Positions 1-16,662 of a stretch of 64,000 bases of DNA are shown here, piece after piece. The position numbers and the translations under genes are program-made. Below the pieces are notes generated by a model. The model ran no database searches. It saw nothing but the letters and a program-made list of their open reading frames with translations, and was not told where the DNA came from. This stretch comes from Sphaerolaimus hirsutus. Its lineage: Eukaryota; Nematoda; Chromadorea; Monhysterida; Sphaerolaimidae. The stretch lies in assembly GCA_964036195.1 (NCBI GenBank), contig OZ038450.1, forward strand, positions 16,184,701 to 16,248,700, written 5' to 3'. Each line of letters begins with the position of its first letter. The stretch's first letter is position 1.

Positions 1-2058
1 GAGATAGAATAGGATCAAAAACAGCTTCACGGAGGAATTTTAGAATTTTGAATATATGGATTCTGAATGGTACCTATTCCAAATGACATCAAAAATGATG
101 TAGATCATCCAATATCAATGTTTCCATTGTTGTTTCAATCTGGCTGTAGAGCATTTTTGTAGATATGAAAATCCACACAAATGTACAGCGGAGGTGTTTT
201 CCCAGTCCTCTAACACCAGAATAAACTTTGATTATATATACGGTATTTTTATTTTATGGTTCCAATGTAGTTTTTGAATAAACACGTAACGTTTAAGTGT
301 TTACAAATACTCAAAATTGGGACTAGGTGTTTACATTTACATTTACGGTTTCCAAAAATGCCTGTATTTTAACAACTCTGGTGTAGACCGATTTCGCAGT
401 TGGCTGTCCAAAAAAACTGATGACAGTTCGATTAAATTTCACGCGAGCGCCGAAGAAAAACTTGAAGGCATCTTATTATCTCCCTCAGCCAAAAAAAACA
501 ACAACAACAAAAAACAAGCCAGCAATCTCAAGCAATTTCATGCAATATCCTGATAACAGGCCATGTGCGAAAAAAAGTCCAGACGCAATCAAGTAGCCAC
601 AGGTAGCAATTTTTGCATGGCCAAAATCAGTGGCAAAGCAAAGTAGTGCGCTGCAAGGTGCAACCTGCAGCTGCATGCTAGCAGGGCACTGCGACAGCGC
701 GTACGTAGTGCGCTGCTTGTAGGGCGCCACAGCACTATGTAGCTGATTGCGATTCTGGCAACTAGGGGCGGTTTGCAACCGTGATTTGATTTGGATAGTT
801 TTTAAGATATGATCTAGTTATGAAAATAAGTATGTAGTATCAGTGAAACAACATCCCAGAGTGTGTTCGGTTTGAACCATGGAGAAATGGTATTCACAGC
901 AAACATTTGACAAGGGAAGTCTTCATAGTCATTTAAGTTGGCCATTTGCCATTAGACTATTGTATATTGCCTTTCTTTTACCGCAAATTAACTGAAATTG
1001 ACCGAAATTGCCACTCAACAATAAATATTAGGGGATCTGTTTATAGACACTGATTTTTTTCGATCAACAAGTTTCAATTTTCAAATAAGTAATTTTTATG
1101 GAATTTCACCAAAAATCACCCGCAATTTGCTGCTCGAAGGAAACGCTAGTATTCATCATTATGTCACAGTGAAATGAACGATGGCAAGTGATCGTGTACA
1201 TAAATATATGACATTTGCACGCAGAAAGCGAAAAGAAGGAATAACTCGCTGATGAAACGAGCACGGGTTGTGATAATGACAGATTTGCCAAAATGGCTCG
1301 CACCCAGGACTGTCAGTCGGCTGGCACACGCCTATTTCATACGCTCGCCTATATTTACTTAACGCGGACGCCGTCGCGGCAACGCCACTATATTATTGCT
1401 AATGGATGTGTGCGTACTAGCATCGGGGGCGCCGACTGGCCGTGCATTGACTTGCAGCTGCAACTTGGCGTCAAGCCAAATTGGCTGCACAGATGCACGC
1501 GGCGCAGGCTCGTCAAGTAATGAGGGGGTTTCAATGGGGGTCGGGTCGGAAGGACTGCGGAAACGAAGGGCAAACCTTCATCTGCAGATATTTATAGCGG
1601 TTCGGTATACTTTTCAGTTTGTATCGATGCGTGAACTTTTAACTTCTATGTGGTGAATACTCAATAACCACCACTACCGTGAATCAGTCAGCCATTCGAT
1701 ATATTTATGTCCTGTAATAAAATCTCGAGCGGAGATTTTACCGGGTATTCGATATTTTATATTCAAATTTCATCTTTGACATTTAAATTACACTTTACAT
1801 ACCGACCCAAGAGCCAAGAAGTAATGCCAGACCCAAATGTCAGGAATGAACACGGCGAATGACTTACAAGCGAATGACTTACAGCGCCGCGACTGGGGAT
1901 TATGATGTATTTACTATCGCTGTGGTGAAATGATTACTTACTTTTCTTTTACAAGCGAAGGTACCTGACATCTCATATCACCATATCACATGCGCCGCAT
2001 GCCGGCTGACATATTCAAAATGTCGTTATTTGCTGGTTTTCAAAGGAATTCAAAAATT
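1..2058. other. No supportable gene
   Basis: The stretch is mostly AT-rich. A moderately GC-rich patch at about 1290-1530 contains short open frames on both strands, but none has a recognisable motif, a convincing splice border or a matching neighbour. A worn inverted-repeat-like patch lies at about 580-780. Confidence 0.5.
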
Positions 2059-2388
2059 TACCGTATATCCTCGAATAAGCCACCCCCTCTCGAATAACTC
2101 CCCCCTCTGATTTCACTGCTTGAATTGTGAATTTTGTATTACTACAAACGATTTACCTATGTTATACAAAAAAAAACAAATTTAACCCCATTTGTGCAGT
2201 AAATTTATCATACATTTTACTGAAAATTCTGACGAACCCCCCCCCCCCCTTGAATACCCCTCCCCCCTCTCGAATAACTCCCCCCTCGAATAACTTCCAC
2301 TTCTCGAATAACTTCCCCCTCTCCAATAACTCCCCGAAAAAAAAACGAAAAAAAATTCGCCGGGCGGCTTATTCGAGGATATACGGTA
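2059..2388. mobile_element. CCGTAT-tip element, type B (TCGAATAACTCCCC word)
   Basis: Flanked by TA on both sides (TA|CCGTATATCC ... GGATATACGG|TA). Both arms are runs of the word TCGAATAACTCCCC in direct repeat, with an AT-rich middle. No coding capacity is seen. It matches other type B copies at 26486, 27317, 30295, 41637, 43680 and 59828, so it is a non-autonomous DNA element whose mobilising enzyme is unknown. Confidence 0.8.
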
Positions 2389-2904
2389 TGGTATACCTAG
2401 ACCACATTTTTGCTACACAGAAACACAACTACTGGCCCAAGTTCCATCTTCTACCCACACAAAAAAAAAATTAAAAAACACACTCACATATTGGTAAAAG
2501 ATTGTTTACAGAGATGTATGCGTTTGTACTTTTTTTGAAATTTTTGTATTTCTGAACATACGTTTTCACATGGTTACTTCTCTTTGTCTAAAGTAGAAGG
2601 GAGCACTGCACTGTCCGGATCCAGATTCAAATGCGGATCCTGCTTATTCATTTAATGAACTGAATAAGGTAGACAATGTAAATACAAATGGGAAACAACG
2701 GGAAACAACGAGGGGAAAAAACAGACTTTAATTACAAATCACTCTCACCAGCCTCGGTTGGCAGAAACAGCTAATATAAAGATAAATTTGAATATTTTTA
2801 ATCAAAATTTTACAACAATATAATGCGACACTCGTCCAGGAAAGAAAGCGCGGTGAAACAAGCGATTTCGATATTAAATGCAGAGTCTGTTAAGTTGAAT
2901 TAAG

Positions 2905-3393
2905 CCAGGGCAGGCTGAATTTTGACCCTCCGGGGGTTGGATACATAACAAATCGCTCCTCCGGAGGGTTAGATAGCTGGAAAAAAATTTTGGGCGGGGG
3001 TGAGGGGTTGCGGGGGTTAAGTATATAGGCTTTTTTCAGATTTTAAAAGGAAGAAAAGGGAGAAAGATCGCTATAAGTAGGTGAATAGTAACTCAAAATA
3101 GCTATATAAGGACATATATTAGGTAGTACTAAAAATAGCTGATAATAGGTAGTTAGACACATTAACTAGTGATTTTGGAGGTGAAAATCTATAAAAAGGT
3201 ACGAAAATTAGCGATTTGCAGCAAAAATTTGGGTATAATTTCTCAAAAATCGGTCCAGATAGGTAGATAGCTAGCCGATGGGGGGGGGGGGGTGGGGTTC
3301 ACACGATAGTAGCAAAAACATCTCTTCCGGGATAGATACAGTGCTGGACGGTTTGGGGGAGGGGTAACTCCCCCCTTTCCTACCCCTGGATTA
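2905..3393. repeat. G-rich element, family E
   Basis: Contains GATAGCTAGCCGATGGGG-type sequence and G-runs. Related sequence recurs, worn, at about 7796-8060 (opposite orientation) and about 41420-41578. The ends are not resolved. No open frame of interest. Confidence 0.4.
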
Positions 3394-4084
3394 AGCTATC
3401 TCAAAGTCTCAGTTTGAAGCGAGTTGATCACTTAATCAGCCAATATTTATCAGCGAGTAAAAACTTTAGCGAAAAGAGAATCCTAAACCGGAATATCGAA
3501 AAAAGACTCCCCCGATTAACTAGCGAACACAAGCGTATAAAATGGGGGAAAGATAGCGAAATAACGAGATTGCTTAATGTGGTGATGTGAGCCGGGCGCA
3601 CTGGTCGTCCCCTGTCATGTGCACTCGCGGAAAACATAGTAACCGGGCGCAGACGTGTACGTGCGCTGGCAAAAAAGCACTTGGGGCTGGATTCAATTGG
3701 ACCGACACGTTCTTTTCGGGCTGCTCGATTGATTGCGTCTGTACTGTAAGTTATTACTTAAATATTGACCTATCCCCTGGTTCAGTATTGCGGCCGCGCG
3801 CACTAGTACACCATCGAAATCTGGGAAACTTATAAATCTTTTCGAACACATTTGATTTTACCAGAGTGAATGTTTTTTGATCGCCGTCAACAGTAGTTGT
3901 CAGAATTCTCATTGTGGTCAACTGTGTTCAGACAGAAATTTCGGTGTTGTACTATTTAGTGTGCGCAGCGCCCTCTGTTTTTGATAGACAGACAGTAGTT
4001 GAATAGCACCAGCGGGCAGTGCATAGTTTCAGACATTTTATCAGTAACAGAAACGAGACAAGCAAGTAGGTTCCATGCCTGAAC

Positions 4085-4739
4085 TGGGTTGGAAAAAAAC
4101 GCCTTGATTTAAAAAAATCCTTTTTTTTGTTTAAAAAATGGATTTTTTAAATTAAAATCAGATTTTTTAAATCGCCCAAAATGTGGGTATAGAGAAAAAA
4201 TATGTGTATGTTGAGTGTCAGACAATGTATTGTTATGTCTATTGTGGTCATATTATGACTTTGGAGTCATGGGTTAGCATTATAAGCTGTGATTTCTTTC
4301 AAAAATATCCATTTTACGTCGACTTATTATGTATATCGCCTTTTGTCAAATGTTCATGACTTCAAGTGAAGTTCAGCATGGAATAGTACTTAAATAAGAT
4401 TGTAAGAGAAGGCTAATACATTGACAGTGATGTACACACTGTAGAAGTATGTGGAGCACATTGGTTTGATATTATATACTACACTAGCATATCACGACTT
4501 TTTATTACATGGTAACATGAATAAATGAAAGATTTTACACTAAAAATGCCCCAAAACCCATTAAAACACTACCAATGGTAATATGTATGAGAAATTGCGC
4601 GCTTGCGCACAGAAAAATGCAAAATACCTAGTGCAAGTCGACCAGAAATGTTGCCTTTTGATTTTTTTAATTCCACCATTTGATTTTTAAAAAAATCAGA
4701 TAAAAAAAAATCAGTTAAAAAAATCAAGTGCCAACCCTA
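4085..4739. mobile_element. hAT-like foldback element M1 (AAATC/GATTT word)
   Basis: The 8-bp direct duplication GCCTGAAC lies at 4077-4084 and 4740-4747. The ends are TGGGTTGG and CCAACCCTA (inverted). Both arms consist of runs of GATTTTTTAAA-type words next to the ends, and the middle is AT-rich. An 8-bp duplication and a YAGNG-like tip fit the hAT superfamily; no transposase is encoded. Confidence 0.8.
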
Positions 4740-5070
4740 GCCTGAACTGGACTCAATTTCAGCTCAGTGCCAAACAGCCACATCAAGTGACGCCACAACC
4801 CCACCCCCCCCTTGCGCGATGGAAGTGGAAACTGGCGGCAATATGTCACATCGCGGCACAAAAAGCATCACATTTGCACACCCACCAGCTCGCCACCGTT
4901 CGCACATTTGCAGGGCGCCACCTACGAGCACCTGCAGACTCGCACAAGTGCAGAACAGACGTAAATATGTACGATTACCTGGTTCAGTTTTGGGGTACAC
5001 ACGATTTCAGAGACTTTCCAACGGGTATATTCCGACTGTATAGTTCTACTTCTATATATTTTGTTGCAAG

Positions 5071-5272
5071 GCCCCAGATTTGATTAGGAACGCAGGCGCG
5101 CCCGGCACGCCCGGAAAATGTAAGTGAATTCGTAAAATGATCGATTTCCATTTTTTTTCAATTTTATCTGTCGAGTCCATATAAATTTGCATGGAAATCA
5201 ATCACTATATGAATTCATTTACATTTGCCGGACACGTCGGGCGCACCTGCCTTCCTAATTAAATCTGGGCCC
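5071..5272. mobile_element. MITE family H, copy 1
   Basis: Inverted ends GGCCCCAGATTTGATTAGGA and its near complement at 5253-5272, followed inwards by GC-rich CGCCCGGCACGCCCGG-like arms. The same ends and arms occur at 16351-16626. Confidence 0.75.
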
Positions 5273-7070
5273 AGGCAAATGAAACACTCTGAAAGGACAG
5301 AGTTTCCGCTTAATTTTACAAAAAACGTGCCTCAAGCAGTAGATATGCATAGGCCAAGTTTTAGATCTGTCTGGGTTTGGAAAGAGCTCGGTAGACAGTC
5401 GACTTTGTCAAGAACAGCATCGCATGTTCCGGATGTAAAACGTCCGGATGTCCGAAGGATCTTGCATTATTGTTATGTTCTTGAAATTGACAGAAAATTC
5501 GTGGAAACAGTCCAAAAATCATAGGTGAACGCTGAAAACTGCATTCTAATTATGTTTGAAAATCCGACAAATATATATCATTCACACGTTCAATGTAAGT
5601 CGATAAAAAAATTTATCAAAGATGAAACATTACCACTGGCATTCATGCCATCTCAAAATTTCTCTATCTATCGGAATGAGTGTCTATTTTTTTCAGCAAC
5701 CTCACTGGCGCTGTGCCAGATGTGGCAATTGAAGGGGGGTGATGCAGTGCAGAACCCCCTGGCCTCAAAGTCGATTAACCCGCGCCCGACATGGCTGAAA
5801 TTGTGCGACTGATTTACAGCAATATTACTTTAGATGAGGCAATTCAATATTTCATTAATATGGGAAAAGACAAGTTATTCTATATTTGATATGAAGGGGT
5901 GTTCGAAATTTCATGCGTGGTACGCATGAAGTAGATTTTGCAGGATACAGCACGGAGCTATAGACTTGCTGGAGATGTTTTGAAAATTATTGTTTTGATC
6001 GATGAAAAGTTGTTTATCTTCTCTGAGGCTGTTAAAATCGATTTTTTCACTGCTTAGGTTATCATGATTTTCTCTCCACGATGTTCTTTTTTGTCTGGAA
6101 GTAGACCACATTTTACAAGACGGGAAATATCCGGGCAAAGTAAAAAAGTAACACGAACACATTTTATGTAAACACATATTTTTGACAATGTGATAAGTTT
6201 CAATCGGCTCGAACGTTGCACAAGTAATTTTGACAAGGCCATCCGGAATCAAACGGGCGCGTCTGCACCGAACGGTGGACCGCAATGCAAAATGCAACCA
6301 AATGCGATTAGCTATGAGAGATGCGGCGCGCCGGGCCGCATTTGAATGCGAAGCGAATTCCGTTGCGGGCGGCGGCGGTGAAAGCACGGCCGGGACGAAA
6401 CACACCCACTTCAATTACTCAGTGCCGCGCGCGCATGACGCACCGTGGATTTGCAGCCGCGCCATATGACATCCGGGTGCATTTGGCATACGAGTCGTCG
6501 TGCCGAGATGTGGGAAATGAGCGAGGTTATCGGAAATCTATAGAGGGTGAAGCGTATGCATTATCTGTGACGATGACGTGTGAATATTCTGAATTTTAGC
6601 TCAGATATTTGCTTTTAGCAGAATCAGAAACGGCAAAAAATTATATTTAGAGCCTGCTCCTGACAGTAAAATTTATCATTGAAGGGCATCATATAATAAA
6701 TAGGTGCAGATTTTCACATTTCGCCGATACGTTTCAACCATAAAAACTACCCATGGCGGAATGCACAATAGAACCTCAATTTTCACAGTAGTTCAAGTTA
6801 CTGGTGTAAAATCTTTTTAAAAAACACGGTTGCACTAGTTGACAGGTAGTGAAAAGGGGCGTGGTAAGCCGGGCGCGGCGCAATGCAATGCGCTGCATTT
6901 CAAACTTGAACGAGGACGTGGAAGTATTCGTGCGTGTTCAAACTTTGCCGGGTTGCAGCTGGCATAAAGCTGCGGCTAAAAAATGACCACAAACGAGCGT
7001 TGCATGAAATAAAAAAGGCGCCGCGATATTGACACACACTTTCGCATTTTATCAAATCCACTTTGTGACC
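5273..7070. other. No supportable gene
   Basis: The longest open frame (minus strand, about 5911-6414) has no family signature, no supporting splice sites and runs across a GC-rich patch (6230-6480). The 6840-7060 part leads into the kinase promoter. Nothing else is seen. Confidence 0.5.
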
Positions 7071-7107
7071 TATAAATGAACCCGACAGCGCCCAAAAGCA
7101 TCAGTGC
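7071..7107 (+). promoter_or_regulatory. TATA box and TCAGT initiator of the kinase gene
   Basis: TATAAATG at 7071-7078 is followed by TCAGT at 7101-7105, so the A of the initiator is 32 nt from the first T of the TATA box. The ATG follows at 7243 after a 140-nt A-rich leader. This spacing is the normal core-promoter geometry, and TCAGT is the initiator consensus described for arthropods. Activity is inferred. Confidence 0.6.
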
Positions 7108-7242
7108 ACCATTCTTTTACAACAAAACAATCTAGCAGCAAGATAAAAGTGAGCCAGTGCTCTAGCAGCTGTGCTCTACTGACGCCGCAGCCAAATAGCA
7201 AAGGAATCCAAATATAGAACAGTGAGATAAGAAACAAACAAA

Positions 7243-12042
<4,800 letters not shown>

Positions 12043-12163
12043 GTGGACAGCTTGCGAAATGAACCATTGGATTGGTTGGGAGACTTGGTTAATGAAGCAC
12101 TGTTCAACGTTCATGCCGGTTTATGAGCGTTAACGACATGATCAGTTGTCTGTGACACTTGAA

Positions 12164-12169
12164 AATAAA
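12164..12169 (+). terminator. Poly(A) signal AATAAA, kinase gene
   Basis: AATAAA lies 122 nt after the TAA stop of the kinase and supports ending the gene in exon 9. Confidence 0.5.
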
Positions 12170-13620
12170 GAAACAAAACAGGAGCACTTTTAGGACTGTT
12201 AAATAAGGGGTATATGAGACATTAAAGGGGTTAGCAGTCTACCAATAAGCTCGTCAATATAAATGTCTGTGATTTTAACACAGGTCAAACTTTCTTTTTA
12301 CAGGGACCTACTTTCAAGGGACACTACCAAATAACTGCTAGTAAATACATGTGATTCCATGTCTACTAATCTCTTCAGTGACTGCACAAAAATTGATCCA
12401 AAAGTACTTGTGATAAAGTACATATTGAGAAAACAAAACATTACCTATATATTTATGTGTGATTACTACCTACCAAATATTTCCCCCAATGAACTGAGAA
12501 AAGAAGATAATATGTCTGAGATAGCAGTCAACAAAACATGAACACATAATATTCTTGAAGCAACAATGAAGCCCCAATTCAAGAAATTCAAATGATGTTG
12601 ATAAGATGGCTGAATTCCGAATTTTTATCCACTATCAACTATCCGAATTTTTATCCACTATCTGCAGAAAACTTTATAAATATTTTTAAATATATAAAAA
12701 CTATATAAATATTTTGAAATGTATAAAAAACTACATAAATATTTGAAAACATTTTTCTACACCATTCTTTTTGGAGCGATCGATCGTATTACAGAGATGG
12801 ACACATTGTTTTTTTTAAATCTGATTTGGTGCTCGATTATTAAAAACCAGTTTAAAAACCAGGTTCCATTCTCAGCTGAATACTTGAATGGGAAAATGCA
12901 AATGAAAGACAATAACTTCGTGTGCGCATAGAAAGGCGTAGCATCGTTCTTCAAATGACAAAAACATATTGCAAACTTTTGGTGTCAGCCTCCCGCAGAA
13001 TTCCACCGAGAATCAAATCACGCAACGGCATGCTTTTTGCTGATCATTTTTGCGCAAAAATGAATCCTCATTCATCATCCCAGTTTTTCACGGACAAAAC
13101 AGAAAAACCTGCTTATAAATTTCTCCTAGAATGTGTACACTTTTATTTCCATGGCATCACGGTTGATTGTCTGATCAAAAGATACAAATGTGGCTCAAGG
13201 GGCGGCTGCCTGGGATGTAAAATGTTACAGTTTGTGCAAATTGTTCGCTGGTAGCAAACAACCCCTGGTCGGAGGCGGGGGGTGGAGTTATCGCATAAGC
13301 GTTCAGATCGGTGTGCCATGTAAAAAAAAGAAAATGGGAAAGTACCGATGGCGTTGAGATGAATAATTCTGATTAGGTACCTTGGGGGAACGCCTACATT
13401 ATAAATATATTTATATTAATCTTAGTTTATAACAAGCAAAGCGTTGTAACATTGCGTCATGCTTGGCAAGCGGCCAAAAGCACACTAAGCTGGGCATGAT
13501 CCTCTGGGCTGAACAGAATAAACTCTTAAAAGCTGGGCAGCAGGAAAGCCGAATAAACACATTGCATAGATCTCTGTTGCCAAAAGACACTCGCATGGGT
13601 AAGTTGCCGCTGGACGTGGT
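12170..13620. other. No supportable gene
   Basis: AT-rich sequence with only short, motif-free open frames on both strands. Confidence 0.5.
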
Positions 13621-13628
13621 GTATGGAG

Positions 13629-14126
13629 CAGAGTTGTAAAAAGTACTGAACTTTTTTCAAAGTATACGTAAACTTAAAGCATTTTTTTACTCTTTCCTTG
13701 AGTACAGAAAACGTAAAGTAAAATTTTTTAGTTTTACTCATGAGTAAACGTACGTTTCCCCAGAGAAAACGTAAACGTGAGTACTTTTGAGAAATGTCGC
13801 CAAATTTTTCAAGAAATGTCGCTCAAAATCAGTCATTTTAACAACTTTTTGCGTATTTTACGCAATTTTTGATTATATTTTTGATTCTATACCCATTTTC
13901 GACCAGTTCCCATATTTTTATCTCATTTTCTCCCTTTTTCCCTTCTTTGTCTTTAAAAACCTATATAAAAGATGATCTAAAATACGTTTTCTGTACTTGA
14001 GTACTTTCAAAAAGTATACGTAAAAGCGAGTACCAGAACTTTTTTCGGAGGAAACGTATACGTATTTACTCTGTACTCGAGTATACGTATTTATCGAGTA
14101 AAAGTAAATACGTTTTAACAACTATG
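13629..14126. mobile_element. hAT-like foldback element M2 (GTATACGT / GAGTAC word)
   Basis: The 8-bp duplication GTATGGAG lies at 13621-13628 and 14127-14134. Tips CAGAGTTGTAAAAAGTAC and GTTTTAACAACTATG are inverted. Both arms are series of GTATACGTAAA and GAGTACTTT words, and the middle is T-rich. Related copies without resolved duplications lie at about 20590-21015 and 28304-28880, with fragments near 62440 and 63750. Confidence 0.85.
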
Positions 14127-14470
14127 GTATGGAGCGGTCAGAAAGTGTTGCAACAAAGTATTGCAGCCTGCCTTCTACACAAACTTGCCAGTAAAAATTT
14201 CGACTCAGAAACAGATCTGATAGGAGTAATGTCTAGGGAATTCGAAAATTCCTGTAAATACCTACTTATATTTACCATATTTAATTGGGTTAACCCCCTT
14301 GAATGGCCCCCTTCAAAATACCCTGGCTGTGTCAGAGCAAGCTGGGGAAATGAGAAATCCCCCTTGAAATACTCCCACCCTAATTGATTGAAAAGAGAAT
14401 ATAAATGACAAAATTGCAGTTGATGAACCATCTAAAGCAGAATACATGTTAAAAACAGTGAATGAGCTGT

Positions 14471-14721
14471 ATTGGCCCTACACACACTAGTTTTCACCGT
14501 GACTGATGTGAAAACTGAAATGGCGACATGGCGACGTCCAGCCTACTCATTTTGTATGCTTTATGTGTTTTAGTTTTCAAATTTTTAAAGTTTAACTATC
14601 ATTTTTTTAAACTCAAATTTAAATCAAATCAAATCATTCAACTGTCATTTTTAATTTGCATTTGAAAAAATTTCAGTTTTCACACAAAGTCACGGTGAAA
14701 ACTAGTGTGTGTAGGCACAAT
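14471..14721. mobile_element. MITE family D, copy 1 (ACACACTAGTTTTCACC ends)
   Basis: Ends ATTGGCCCTACACACACTAG and the complement ending GGCACAAT, followed by TTTTCACCGTGA...GTGAAAACTGAA arms. A second full copy is at 34607-34856, and related ends occur near 30060, 49430 and 51165-51190. Confidence 0.8.
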
Positions 14722-14754
14722 ATGACTTATAGTGTCTATATACTTATAGGTATA

Positions 14755-15205
14755 ACCGTATTTCCTCGAAATACCCCCGGGGGGTTTATTTTTTCAGAGT
14801 GAGAATTTTGAGCGGGGGTTAAACGAGGGGGGGGTATTTTGAGGGGGGGGGTTATTATTTCGCCAGAAATTTTTTGAAATCCCAGTACTAAAATGTCGTC
14901 TGAAACGTACGCAGACGTCGAAAAATGCAACAAAAATCGTTATTTATAAGACTCTTAAGACATTTATAAGTGTGTAGACGTACAAACACTGTTCTCACAT
15001 AACAGAGTCATCGTTTTTAACATGTGTTCTGCATCGCCGGGATGACAAACCGCAGCCTTTGTCATTTACGTTCTCTATACACTAAATTTGGGGGGGGGTA
15101 TTTCGAGGGGGGGGGGTTTATAAGTTCATAGTGTCCATTTTGAGGGGGGGTATTTCGAGGGGGGGGTATTTCGAGGGAGAGGGGGTATTTCGAGGAAATA
15201 CGGTA
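14755..15205. mobile_element. CCGTAT-tip element, type A (GAGGGGGGGTATTTC word), copy A1
   Basis: Ends ACCGTATTTCCTCGAAATAC and GTATTTCGAGGAAATACGGT. G-run words fill both arms, and the middle includes the type A core (AAACGTACGCAGACGTCGAA). Non-coding. Confidence 0.85.
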
Positions 15206-15399
15206 GGTATGTTTACAGACCCTTATAGATTACTGTTATTGTTGAATTTAGCTATGTCTGAAATGTGGGAATAGAGTCAAAGCTTTATAGAAAACTGGGA
15301 TTCACTCAATTTTACGATATTGTCACTTGTTGGGTTTAAAGATAACTTAAGTTTCAAAAAAAAATTCACAAATTTACACTTGGAGACGAATAGACACAC

Positions 15400-15670
15400 A
15401 TTTCAGCACGACACCGTGCAGGGACGGCGGATGCCAGTGCTGAGGGGATTCGCAGCGGGCGGGGCGGGCGCGGCCGCTTTAACGCCATCAAACAGCGCGG
15501 CGGCGGCACTGATCGCGCGGCGCGGCGGCAGCAGAGGAACACGCCCGCCGCCCGGCCGCTGATATTTGGGCATTTCACGGTGGGCCGCTTAGCCGCCGCA
15601 TGTTGATTGTTACACGCGATCAATGCGGCGGGGCGGCGCGGCCCCCACGCAACAGCTGAATTTACCGAAT
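15400..15670. other. GC-rich island, function unresolved
   Basis: High GC with CGGCGG and GCGGGCG runs in an AT-rich setting. It could be a promoter or an exon of the neighbouring minus-strand gene, but no frame or splice border is convincing. Confidence 0.3.
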
Positions 15671-16350
15671 TGAGCGGATGTTACTATGCCGCACTGTGAG
15701 GACGCAGACTTGGTCAATCAAATTTTTCAGGTTTTTGAATGAATATTTGTGTAGGTGGAGAAAATTGAGCGATTTTACAACATGCTAGTTGCTGGGTGAG
15801 ACTTTTTCCTATTTTTTTGTGCAAATACGCATATAAAACATGCTGGTATGACTCGCAATGCTGGCGCTACGTTGCATACATTACCACTATTAAGTTTTTC
15901 CTAGAATTTATGAAAAAGGCTTATTTTGCCCACCAACTGCCAAGACGGTACAGGCGGCTATTTAAGTTTCTTTGTATGGACTCGCTCGAAGTGAAACGAG
16001 AGGTTCAAAAGTCTAGAAATAAGAGAGTCTGATAAGGGGCGCATTACAAAGAAGTGATGGAGGCAGCCTCAGGTCGCGAAATGTTGACAAGGTTTTGCTT
16101 TGTGTATGGATTTAGAAACAGACTGTAGAATTTTCAGCAGAGCTGCCAGTCAATGCATTTAGAATAAAATAAGACGACATTGTCTTTCTAAATTGAAATA
16201 AAAAGCCTGGTCTGCAACAGAGCCTCTAAATTAGGGATGGAAAAAAAGTTTCTTTTTCAACGACTTGGTTTAAAAAACAACGTTTTTTTTCTTCGACCTA
16301 TTCCCCAAAACAACGAAACCCAACAGGTGGAACCAGGGCGAAAACAAACA

Positions 16351-16626
16351 GGTACCAGATTTTATTAGGAAGACAGGCCTGCCCGACATGCCGGCACGCC
16401 TGACAAATGCAAATAAATCCATATAATGATAGATATCCACCCAAATTTGATGGACTCAATTGATAAAATTGAAGGGGAAAAACGATTCATCGCAATGTTT
16501 TTCGCATTGCTATTTGCATTGATAACTAGAATTTTCAATATTATCGAGCGAGTGCATTTGTATCGAAATCCGTTGCATTTGTCAGGCGTGTCGGGCACAC
16601 CTACCTTCCCAATCAAATCTGGGCCC
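16351..16626. mobile_element. MITE family H, copy 2
   Basis: Ends GGTACCAGATTTTATTAGGA and the complement finishing AAATCTGGGCCC, with the same GC-rich GCCTGCCCGAC / GTCGGGCACACC arms as 5071-5272. Confidence 0.75.
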
Positions 16627-16662
16627 AGAACGTACGAAAAACACTTTTTTCAAAAATCTCAC

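Noticed and set aside
5911..6414. Longest open frame in the window (minus strand, 167 aa)
   Set aside because: No domain, biased composition, crosses unrelated GC-rich and AT-rich stretches, and no splice or promoter support.
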